From NCBI GenBank assembly GCA_026706075.1, contig JAPOZM010000002.1:1-64000 (forward strand): DNA of 64,000 nucleotides, in the 5' to 3' direction. Position numbers and translations under genes: made by a program. The notes under the pieces were generated by a model. The model searched no databases, was not told where the DNA came from, and saw only the letters and a list, made by a program, of their open reading frames with translations. Source of the stretch: Gemmatimonadaceae bacterium. GTDB taxonomy: Bacteria; Latescibacterota; UBA2968; UBA8231. This document shows positions 7,881-17,600 of the stretch, piece by piece; within the stretch, counting starts at the first letter, position 1; the number at the start of each line of letters is the position of its first letter.

Positions 7881-10456
7881 TCACCTGACCAGCGTCAGGC
7901 GGCGAGACAGAGTCCCCTCTGCAAGCCGCAGCCGGCACACGTAGACCCCGCTGGCCACCTCGCGGCCTTGGGTGTCGCGGCCGTCCCAGGAGACCTGGTA
8001 GACGCCAGGGGATTGCACTTTATCCACCACCGTGTGAATCCGTTGGCCCAGGACGCTGTAGATCGCGATCTGCACAGATCCGCCATCTGCGAGCGAATAG
8101 GTGATCCGAGTGCCTGCGTTGAAGGGATTCGGGTGGTTGGGCGTCAGATCTGTGAGCAGTGGGAATTCACGGACATCTCCGATGGCTGTCGCGCACAGAG
8201 AGAGAGGCCAGGCAGCGGCCTCGAGTCCGGACAGTTCCGTAGGCAAGCACTCCTCTATTCCCTGGCCGCCGAAATAGAAGTACCGCAATCTCGTGAGTTG
8301 GGCAAACTCCAACGGGATAGAGCCCGTAAGTCTGTTTTCGGCTAGACTCAGTCTCTCCAGTTTGGTGAGTTGAGCGAGTTCCGGAGGAATGGAGCCCGTC
8401 AGTCCATTAGCGGAGAGACCCAGAGTTTCCAGTTCGGTGAGTTGAGCAAGCTCCGGAGGAATGGAGCCCGTCAGTTCATTGCCCCATAGGGCCAGCTCCT
8501 TGAGATTCGTCAGCTGTCCCAACTCAGGAGGGATTCGGCCGGTCAGCCGATTCCAACCCAGGTCCAAGCGGCTCAACCTTTCGAGAGCGCCCAACTCCGG
8601 CGGGATCGCTCCGCTCAATTCGTTTCCGGAAAGGTCAAGAACCACTAGACTCGCCACTTGCCCCAACTCAGGCGGAATCGGGCCGACCAGGTTGTTGGCA
8701 GCCAGGTCCAGCGTCCCCAGATCCTCAAGTTGCCCCAACTCAAGCGGAATCGGACCCCCAAGATTGCACTCGGACAGGGTAAGCAACCGAAGATTCGCGA
8801 GTTGCCCCAACTGGGGAGGGATCGGACCCGTCAGAGAATTGGGGCCCACCTGCAACCGCTCGAGCCTGGTGAGCTTCCCCAGCTCGGGAGGTATGGCGCC
8901 CGTCAGTCGGGTTCGCCAATGAGCAGTTCCCGAAGCGCCGTCAATTCCCCAAGCTCCGGCGGGATCTCCCCCGTCAAGATCCCCATGCGGTTGCGGTAAG
9001 TCCGCACCAGCCGCATTCCGGTTACCCGCGAGTCATTGACAATGATGCCTTGCCACGACTCGATCGGTTTGTCCCCCGTCCAGTCCAGGCGGTAGTCACC
9101 CCCCAAGGCATCCCGCGACGCCAGGAGCGTCTTGCAGTCCCTTACCAGGTCCGGGTGTTCCTCCGGACTCTTCACAGCAAGCCCGTTCTCGCACGGATTG
9201 GCGAACTCTGGGCAGATGGGACCGTCGAGGATGTGGGTCAACCCTGCAGGAATACACCCCACCACCACATCGGGATCGACTCTGATCTTGGAGAGGTTGC
9301 CGAGTTGGCTCAACTCCCGGGGAATGGGACCAACGATGGAATTGCCGCGGAGGAGCAGCAGCCTCAGTTTCGACAACCTTCCCAGCTCTGGAGGAATCCG
9401 CCCGGTCAAGAAATTGTTCTCGAGGTCCAGTATCTCGAGCCCGCCAAGCTCTCCCACCTCGGGCGGGATCGATCCACCAAGTTGATTGTCATTCAGCGAC
9501 AAGTCCCTCAATTCTGGCAAACGCCCCAACTCCGCAGGGATGGAATCGGTCAGTTCGTTTTCTCCGAGCCACAATGTCTCAAGGCGCTTGAGTTGTCCAA
9601 ACTCCGGAGGGATCGGACCCGTCAGCTGGTTGCGGCGCAGATCCAGGTGACGGAGGTTGGATAGCGCACCCATCTCGGGGGGGATCGAGCCGGTCAGGCC
9701 AGCACCATCTATTAGCAGTGTTCTCAGGTTCTCTGCCCTGCCTATCTCAGATGGTATCGGCCCCATCCAGTCATTGCGCCCGGACTCGTACTTGCTGCGG
9801 CGGCGGCTGCCAAGCCTCAGGACTTCCAGTCTGCTCAGGTTGAAGAGTTCCGGCGGTATCGGACCCTTCAAGTTGTTGTCATAGAGGGACAACGACCTCA
9901 ACTCCCCCAGGTTGGAGATCTCGGGCGGTATCGGACCGGTCAGGTTGTTGCCATCGAGGAACAGCAACTCCAACTCCCCCAGGTTGGAGAGTTCGGACGG
10001 TATCGGACCCGACAGACTGTTCTCGCTGAGATCCAGAATCCTAAGATGTGTCAGATTGGCAAGTTCACGCGGGATCGGTCCCTCTACATAGCGCCGAACC
10101 CAAAGCTCCGTCAGCGCAGACAATTTCCCCAACTCCGGTGGTAGTTGACCCTCCATGGAAAAGAGAGAGCCCTCGCTGTTCGACAGGAGATGCAGGTTGA
10201 CGACCCGGGAGTCTTCAATGGTGATGCCAGACCAGTTGGCGATAGGGTTGTCCGCCGTCCACGTGCCATGCTCCCAGTGAACTCGAAGAGAGAGCTGATC
10301 CCGTACAGCCAGCAGAGCCTCGCAGTCCTCCACCAGGGCGGGGTGTTCCTGTGGCTCCGGGATGACGATGCCGTTGGAACAGGGAGACGACGCCGGGACG
10401 TCTGTTGCGGTGCCCATGGTGGCCAGGACTGCGACAGCAAGAGCTTCCTTCCTCAT
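7881..10456 (-). pseudogene. Secreted plant-type leucine-rich repeat protein with FlgD/T9SS-like C-terminal tail; one gene split by a frameshift near 8905
   Basis: ORFs 8903..10456 and 7881..8855 carry the same GPIPPELGxLxxL repeats. Reading across 8856-8905 in the second frame gives LTGAIPPELGKLTRLERLQVGPNSLTGPIPP, restoring continuity. Tail PNHPNPFNAGTRITYSL...SGVYVCRLRLAEGTLSRRLTLVR. Confidence 0.85.
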
Positions 10457-10579
10457 TGGGGATCCTCCTGCGGATCGTCCCTCAACGGATCCTCTGAGGC
10501 GCGACGTCTCGCTTGGGCCAACTGTCCGGTATTGGGGTACACTACCGGGATTGGGATGGGTCGAGAAACCCTCATGGCG

Positions 10580-11410
10580 TTACCTACTTTCATTCTTTGC
10601 TGAACCCCAAGATAATCTGCGAGTGGAGGTGGGAGGGTAGTTGCATGTCGTCCCGAATCTGACATCATAGCCTCGGAAGAAGCAGTTGAAGTCCTCCCAT
10701 TCCACAGCTATGGGGAGCGTGTCTGAGCCGCGCACTCCTTGTTCACCTTGTGTGCTGTCAATCCGAAGTGCCCGGACGGGAGTCAACGATTTGGTGCCGA
10801 CAATCGCATCACCATGGCTCCAGATCTCTTTGGCGGCACTCAGGCCGAATGTCTCAATGAACCTGACAAGGCGTGAGAAGTCGGATCCATCCTGCGGCAC
10901 CTCGCCGTCGAATTGGAAGCCCTGGTGTAGCAAGCCACTTGAGGAGATCCCTGCGTAAGTCTTCACCAGAGTATCTCCATGGGTCGTCGCGATGGAATAC
11001 TCACTTGTGATTTCGGCATCAGCAGTCGGTATGTCGAATCGGTAGAGCGAAACGGGCGAGGTGCCGTCATGCTCGGTCAGGTTGTTTCCATCCCATCGCA
11101 GTTTCTTTCCCGCGATGAAGTGTCCAGGCACATCTGTGGGCAAATCCGAAGGAACGTCTGAGAAGACGTAGTATGTCTCCCCATCAATCACCTCCGTACG
11201 AAGGATGGAAAGCGTAAACTCCGCAGGATCATAGCTCTCCTGATAGAGTAGGCCGTGCTGATTGGCTCGGACGTACCAGTGCTCCTGCAGGTAGGTCCAT
11301 GAGTTACCGACAGCCAAGGGCAGATAGTCTGAGGCCTTCTTGGTGGTGGTTTGGGCGACAAGGGGAGACAGGACCGCAAAGACGATGAGGACGACCAGAC
11401 GAGTGACCAT
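10580..11410 (-). CDS. Secreted hypothetical protein
   Basis: Signal peptide MVTRLVVLIVFAVLSPLVAQ; DYLPLAVGNSWTY motif. Confidence 0.6.
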   Translation of the reverse strand: MVTRLVVLIVFAVLSPLVAQTTTKKASDYLPLAVGNSWTYLQEHWYVRANQHGLLYQESYDPAEFTLSILRTEVIDGETYYVFSDVPSDLPTDVPGHFIAGKKLRWDGNNLTEHDGTSPVSLYRFDIPTADAEITSEYSIATTHGDTLVKTYAGISSSGLLHQGFQFDGEVPQDGSDFSRLVRFIETFGLSAAKEIWSHGDAIVGTKSLTPVRALRIDSTQGEQGVRGSDTLPIAVEWEDFNCFFRGYDVRFGTTCNYPPTSTRRLSWGSAKNESR

Positions 11411-11731
11411 ATCAGATTCCTTCAGGTTAGATAGTTTGCATCACTCAGTGGCGTACACTGTGGTGGGAGCGCGCATGTGATGATTCTCCCATTTCTGAGG
11501 GCTTCGTTGTCCTAAGCCAAGCAAGCACGAACTCTCGTAGAGGAACTTTTCTCTTCCCAAGTGAGGGTAGTCCTGCGGCGCCTGGACCATCCGCAGGAAC
11601 CGCGAGCGCATCTGGGAGGAGACGAAGATGTTCCGCACGTCGGGGCGGTAGTCGAAGACCTCCAGTGCCATCCTTTCTCTCCTCGCCGAAGGCGGGTTGC
11701 CCAGCGGCGGCCTGATCCCGGCCTGGACACA

Positions 11732-13885
11732 CTATCGTAGAAGGGTCAGCTTTCTCGTGAGAGAGCCCTGGGGCGTGACGAGCCGGGAGTAGTAAACCCC
11801 GCTGGCCAGCGGCCTCTCGGTTCCAGGACTCCAGTAGACGGTGTACGACCCCGCGGTCTTGACCCCATTCACCAGAGTCTGAACAGGCTGACCGAGGCTG
11901 TTGTAGATGACGAGGGAAACCGGGCCGGGGCGCGAGAGGGTGTAGGGGATCCGGGTGGAGGCGTTGAACGGGTTGGGATGGTTGGGAAGCAAAGCCGGCA
12001 CCAAGGCCGCGGAGGAATAGGACAGCTCGGTCGCAGCAGGAGAATAGAGGGCGAGACTCTCCAGGAGCGTGGAAGGGCCCGGTTCCTCGTAGATGATGTA
12101 CTGGAAAGACTGCCCCCCGGGACCAATCCATCGGGCGCCTGAGCCGTCCCTTCCAAGGTGACGGACCCCTGTCGATTCACCCGTAGTCCCCACCTCCAGG
12201 GAGGTCAGATAGATCCCATCGGGAGCCAGGGCACAGGATTGACCTGTGTAGTCCTCAAACAGCAACTCCCTCGTGCCCACCTGCAAGTCCATCCTCCACA
12301 GCCCCCCGGCGATCCAGTAGATGAACCCGCCATCATCGAGGGCGATGTCACTGACATGGCGCTCTCCGTCGAGGATCCGGCTCGCGTTGCCGCCATCGGA
12401 ATCAGCACAGTAGATCGATCCGACATGGCTCCAGCACAATAGCTTGCCGGTTGCATCATGTGCGATACGGATGACAGGATACCTTCTCCCGGATGGATAT
12501 CTCCTCCCAGGTGGCCAGCTCATCCCCGACTGCTCATAGGCCATACTGCGGGAAGGATCCTCCAGGTGGGTCACAGCCGCCGCATCGGAACCATCGAGGT
12601 CAGCAGACCAGACTTCCTCGGTCTCATTGTCTGTCCAGTAAACCTTGTCGCCGACAGTCAGCACATCTCCAACCGCAACGGACCGGGCAGCGATTGCGCG
12701 AATCCCTGATCCGTCCAGGTTGGCCTCCATGACGGTGCCAGCCAGCAGGTCTCCCCAGAGAACCTTCCCACGACGTGAATCCACGAAGACCCCGCTGGGC
12801 CTTCGGACCTCGGGAGCAAACAGCTCCTCGAGATTCGATCCATCGCGGTTGCATCGGCGCAGGGTGCCGCTGCGGTCCGTCCAGTAGACTTTCCCCTCGT
12901 GGACGGCCAGGTCAACCACATTCGGTCTGAACCAGCGGGTTCTCTCCTCTTCCGGCAGAAATCGGAATTCCGACGCGTCAATGACCAGTTGGGGAGAAGG
13001 AGCCTCAAGTGCTGATCGAAGTATCTCACCGTCAGGCTGTGTCCAGTAGAGCTCCTTCTCATCGGAGTCCACCACGATCTCCCGGGCCGGCACGTCCATG
13101 TACAGAGAGATTCCTTCCCTGCCGTCTTCGAGCCGAGACTGCATGATGCCATTGGGCAGAGACCAGTACATGGTCCCACTCTCGTGATCCAGATCCAGGT
13201 CGTAGATTCCCTGCCAATCCCCGGGTCGTTCAACCTCCATCTCCTCCTGGGAATAGACGGTGGTAGCCGGCCAACGGTCCAGGTGTGGGTAGAAGAGATG
13301 CTCATCGATGCTCAGCAGGGAATCGAGTTCAACGGCATAGAACGAGAACCAGTCGAGGAAGTACAGCTTTCTGTTGACTGGATCCACCGTTGTTCCATAG
13401 GGCCAGTAGGCATGAAATGAGTTGACCGAGGGTGCCAACCCCTGCACGGTGAGTGAATCGGCATCGAGGTCAAAGGCCTCGACCATCCCCTCCCCAGTGT
13501 GATCACCCCACCAGATTACTGTGGAGTACATCTTGCGGTCCTTGGAATCTATGTCGATTTCCAGGCCGACCATGATTTGTCTGTCGGAGGCCCACCCCAG
13601 GGCGGCTCTGGAGTAGACCTCCAGGTCGGTGCCGTCCAGATTGGAGCGATGGATCACTGCCTGATGGGTCCAGTAGACTCTCTCCGCGATCTCATCGATT
13701 GCGATACTGCCCGGCCTGCGCAGATCGGCTTCGACAATCCACTCCTTGTTGGAGGCGTCCGGGTATGATCGGCCTATGCCTCTCTCCGCTGTCCAGTAGA
13801 GCATCTCCATGGGTTCGGAAATCGCCAGGGAGGCGTAGGTAGAGAGCAGGATAGTGGAGAGTAGGAGCGACCTTGGGAGGTTCAT
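11732..13885 (-). CDS. Secreted YWTD-type beta-propeller protein with FlgD/T9SS-like tail
   Basis: Signal peptide MNLPRSLLLSTILLSTYASLAIS; repeated xxYWTD (MLYWTAERG, VYWTHQA, LYWTQPD, VYWTDRSG, VYWTDNET); tail PNHPNPFNASTRIPYTLSRPG...SGVYYSRLVTPQGSLTRKLTLLR. Confidence 0.85.
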   Translation of the reverse strand: MNLPRSLLLSTILLSTYASLAISEPMEMLYWTAERGIGRSYPDASNKEWIVEADLRRPGSIAIDEIAERVYWTHQAVIHRSNLDGTDLEVYSRAALGWASDRQIMVGLEIDIDSKDRKMYSTVIWWGDHTGEGMVEAFDLDADSLTVQGLAPSVNSFHAYWPYGTTVDPVNRKLYFLDWFSFYAVELDSLLSIDEHLFYPHLDRWPATTVYSQEEMEVERPGDWQGIYDLDLDHESGTMYWSLPNGIMQSRLEDGREGISLYMDVPAREIVVDSDEKELYWTQPDGEILRSALEAPSPQLVIDASEFRFLPEEERTRWFRPNVVDLAVHEGKVYWTDRSGTLRRCNRDGSNLEELFAPEVRRPSGVFVDSRRGKVLWGDLLAGTVMEANLDGSGIRAIAARSVAVGDVLTVGDKVYWTDNETEEVWSADLDGSDAAAVTHLEDPSRSMAYEQSGMSWPPGRRYPSGRRYPVIRIAHDATGKLLCWSHVGSIYCADSDGGNASRILDGERHVSDIALDDGGFIYWIAGGLWRMDLQVGTRELLFEDYTGQSCALAPDGIYLTSLEVGTTGESTGVRHLGRDGSGARWIGPGGQSFQYIIYEEPGPSTLLESLALYSPAATELSYSSAALVPALLPNHPNPFNASTRIPYTLSRPGPVSLVIYNSLGQPVQTLVNGVKTAGSYTVYWSPGTERPLASGVYYSRLVTPQGSLTRKLTLLR

Positions 13886-13923
13886 GGACTGCCTCTCTTC
13901 ATTGGGACGGTAACCGGCCAGGG

Positions 13924-14648
13924 TCATCGCATTCCAAGAGTCGTCCGGTGCATGACCCGGCGGTGGCGGCCGTCCCAGGGCCGGCCGCGGTGCAGGCAGC
14001 CGACGTTGTCCCACATGACCAGGTCGTGCCGCCGCCACTCGTGACGGTAGACGAAGCGCGGCTGCGTCGCCCATTCGAGCAGCTCCGCCAGCAGGGCGCG
14101 GCCCTTCTCCAGCGGCCGGCCGACGACGTGGGTGGCGTAGGAGCCGACGAGGAGGGCCTTCTCTCCGGTCTCGGGGATGGTCCGCACCAGCGGATGGGGC
14201 GCCGGCGGCGTGTCCTTCAGGAACTCGTCGTCCATCAGGCCGGGGGCGATCTGCTCCCGCGACCAGGCGATGCTGTGCTCGGCCACCAGGTCCTCGATGA
14301 GGGCCTGGCGCTCCTCGGGCAGGCTCGCCCAGGCCGCCCGCAGGCTGGCGTACTCGGTCTCCCCGCCGACGGGCGGCACCTCCCTCGCCGACAGCAGCGA
14401 TCCCCGAGCGGCACCTTGCGGAAGGCGCCGTCCGAGTGCCACAGGCCGTTCCCCTTCTGGTAGAGCATGCGCCGGTCGTCGAGGGGGATCACCTTCCCCC
14501 CGCTGATCGGCTGGCCCCGAAACACGAGGACCGAGTGCCGGTGGAAGGCGTCGCGCAGGAGGGAGAGGGTGCCGCCGTCGATGGGGGAGGCGATGTCGAC
14601 CCCGCTGACCTCGGCGCCGATGTGCTCGCTGAGCCTGTCGAGTCTCAT
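13924..14648 (-). pseudogene. TauD/TfdA-family dioxygenase, frameshifted near 14400 and apparently internally deleted
   Basis: MRLDRLSEHIGAEVSGVDIASPID...LYQKGNGLWHSDGAFRKVPLG in one frame; SLLSAREVPPVGGETEYASLRAAW...MHRTTLGMR in another. Confidence 0.8.
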
Positions 14649-14681
14649 GCTTTCGCCTGTCTTGACCGGGCGATGGCACGC

Positions 14682-17600
14682 TCACCGCAGCAAGGTCAGC
14701 TTTCTCGTCTGCACGACTTCGGCCGTCACCAGCCGGTACACGTAGACCCCGCTGGCCAGCACGCGGCCCCGGTCGTCCCGCCCGTCCCAACGCAGGCGGT
14801 GCAGGCCCGCCTTCCGCGGCCCCTCGTGCAGTACCGCCACCCGCTGACCCGTCACCGCGAACACCTCCAGCCGAGCCAACCCCGGCTGCAGCTGGAGCCA
14901 CGAGATCACCGTGCCGCTGTTGAACGGGTTGGGCGCGTTCTGCCGAAGCTGCGGGCCGTCGGGCAGGCCGATCAGCTCCCGGGCCAGGGCCACCAGTTTG
15001 GCCCGCGCCGGCTGGCCGAAGTTCTCGGCGAAGAGGAAGAAGTCGGCGAAGTCCACCGTGCCGCTGCCGTCCAGGTCGAAGCGGGGGTCGCCGCCGCCGA
15101 AGGCCTCGGCGAAGACGAAGAAGTCGGAGAAGCCGACCTCGCCGTCGCCGTCGAAGTCGGGGCTGGCCTTGGCGTGGACGGTGAAGGTGAGCCGCTCGAG
15201 ATCGGCCACCGTGGCGACGACGGTGTAGGTCCCGTACTCCTCGCCCAGGGTCAGGGTGGTGGCGGCCCGGCCCTCGGCGTCGGTGGTGTCGGTGACGGCC
15301 GACAAGGTCCCGCCGTCGCCGGTGAGAGCAAAGGTGACCACGGCCCCGGGATAGGCGGCTCCGTTCTGGTCCCGCACCGAGACCACGAGGGGCTCCGCCA
15401 GTTGCTCGCCCGGCCCGGCCGCCTGCTCGTCGCCCGAGAGCTTCGCCAGGGTCCGGGGAACCGCGACGCCGAGGGCGATGAAGGTCACCGGCGCGAGGCC
15501 GGCCGCATTCACCTCGACGCTGTTGGCCCCCGGTGCAGGGCCCAGGGTCAGGTTGGTGGCCGCCCGGCCCTGGGCATCGGTGGTGGCGCGGGTCACCGAG
15601 AGGGTGCCTTCACCGGCGGTGACCGCAAAGGTGACCGCCGCCCCGGCCAGGGGCGAGCCTGCCTGGTCGAGCAGAGAGACGACCAGAGGCTCGGCCAGGG
15701 GGGAGCCGCTCGGCCCCTGCTGGGCATCGCCGCCGACGATGCTCAGCGTCGTGGGGACGGCCCGGGTGAGGGCGGTGAAGATCAGCGGCTCCAGGTCGCC
15801 CACGGTGACCTCGATGGTGTTCGGTCCCGGGATCAGGCCCAGGGTCAGCACGGTGGACGCCCGGCCCCGGGCGTCGGTCGCGACCCGGGTAACCGAGAGG
15901 GTGCCCCCGCCGCCGGTGACCGCGAAGGTGACCGTGGCGCCTTCGAAGGGATCTCCGTGCTGGTCCCGCACCTCGACGACGAAGGGCTGCGCCAGGGTGG
16001 CGTTGGGCCGTCCATCCTGCTCATGGCCGGACAGCCCCGTCAGGATCCGCGGGTGGGGCAGCACACGCCGCAGGTCCCAGACCAGGATCGAGCCGTCAGC
16101 GGACCCGGAAGCGAAGGTCGATCCGTCGCGTGAGATGGCCAGGCTCAGGACCTGCTCTCCATGCCCTTCGAGGGTGGTGACCGAGCGGGCCTCCCCAACC
16201 TCCTGCACCTTCACCACGTTGACACTGGGCCAGCCGGGAGGTCCGCCAAGGGACTCGGTAATGAGGACTTGCGCATCCGGGGAAAAGGCCGCGGGATACG
16301 TCCCGAAGGCCAGAGCTGTCCCGGCCGCGTCGAAGAAAACGGTCTGGATCGGCTGCCAGGGGCTCTCCTGCGGCAGCTTCTCCTGGGTGAGGGTACTTGC
16401 GCCCGTCGTCAGGTCCCACAACCTGTGCACACCGTAGCCTCCGGTGGCCAGGGTGGTCCCGTCCGGGGAGAAGGCCACCGTCTCGACCGCCAAGGTGTGC
16501 CCCCCCTCGAGGGTGACGGTAGTCTCCCCGGTCGCCACGTCCCAGACCCGCGCGGTGCCGTTGCCATGGCCCGAAGCGATCCTGCTCCCATCCGGCGAGA
16601 AAGCCGCGACGGTGATCCAGCTGTTGCTGGAAAGAGTGCGGATGTCGGCGCCTGTCGCCGCGTCCCAGAGCTTGATCGTCTGATCCCAGGAGGCAGAAGC
16701 CAGGATCGCCCCATCGGGTGAGAACGCCACGGAATTCAGCAGGCTCGTATGCCCAAGGAGAGTGGCGGTCACCATCCCCGTCGCCAGGTCCCACAGATGG
16801 ATATCGCGGATCCCTGTCGAAGCGAGCGTCGTGCCGTCGGGAGAAAAGGCCATGGAACCGGTCACCACGGCATGGTCCGAGACCAGGGTGGTGGCATTGC
16901 CCGTGGCAACCTCGAAGAGGGCGACTCCATTGCCCGAAGTGGCGGCCAGCGTTCCATCCCGGGAAAAGGCCACCAAATGGCGGCCCCGTGAGAGAGTGGT
17001 TGCGTGGCCCGTTTCGAGGTCCCAGAGCTTGACGTTCGTCGACCCTGAGGCCAGGAGGGTTCCGTCGGGAGAGAAGTCTACGGAGAGGACCCAGCTCTCA
17101 TGGCCCTCGAAGGTGTCGACGATGGACCTGGCGGCCACGTCCCAGAGCTTGACCGTGTGATCATCCGACGCCGAGGCCACCGTCCTGCCGTCGGGCGAGA
17201 AGGAGACCGTATTGACCTCGTCCTTGTGCCCCTCCAGGGTCGCGATCTTCGTGGCAGTCTCCGCGTCCCACAACTGCACGGAGTGATCGGACCACGACCC
17301 GGCCGCCAGTGTCCCCCCATCGGGGGAGAAAGCCAGCGAGCGTATGCCCCAGGTGCCCTCCGCCGTGGACACGGCCGCCCACTGGACCCCCGTCTCAAGG
17401 TCCCAGAACTGGATTCCGAAGCTCGATCCGGTGGCCAGGGTCCTGCCGTCGGGCGAGAAGGCCAGGGCCGTAGCCCTGTGGTCGATGGATGCAATCTCTT
17501 CTCCCGTGGACACTTCCCAAAACCGGATCCAGTCCTTGTAGTCCCCGCAGGAGGCGACGATTCGCCCATCGTGCGAGAAAGCAATGTCCCAGATTCGACG

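Noticed and set aside
8300-10100. Regularly spaced ~72-bp repeats that might suggest a tandem array or CRISPR
   Set aside because: Period equals 24 codons and encodes GPIPPELGxL leucine-rich repeats; no spacers or cas genes.
11441-11671. 76-aa minus ORF (MALEVFDYRPDVRNIFVSSQMRSRFLRMV...)
   Set aside because: Looks like a possible gene remnant but no family or partner could be assigned, so not called as a gene.
14436-16133. 565-aa + strand ORF, and 17100..18719
   Set aside because: Antisense to the metzincin/WD40 protein; periodicity comes from its repeats.
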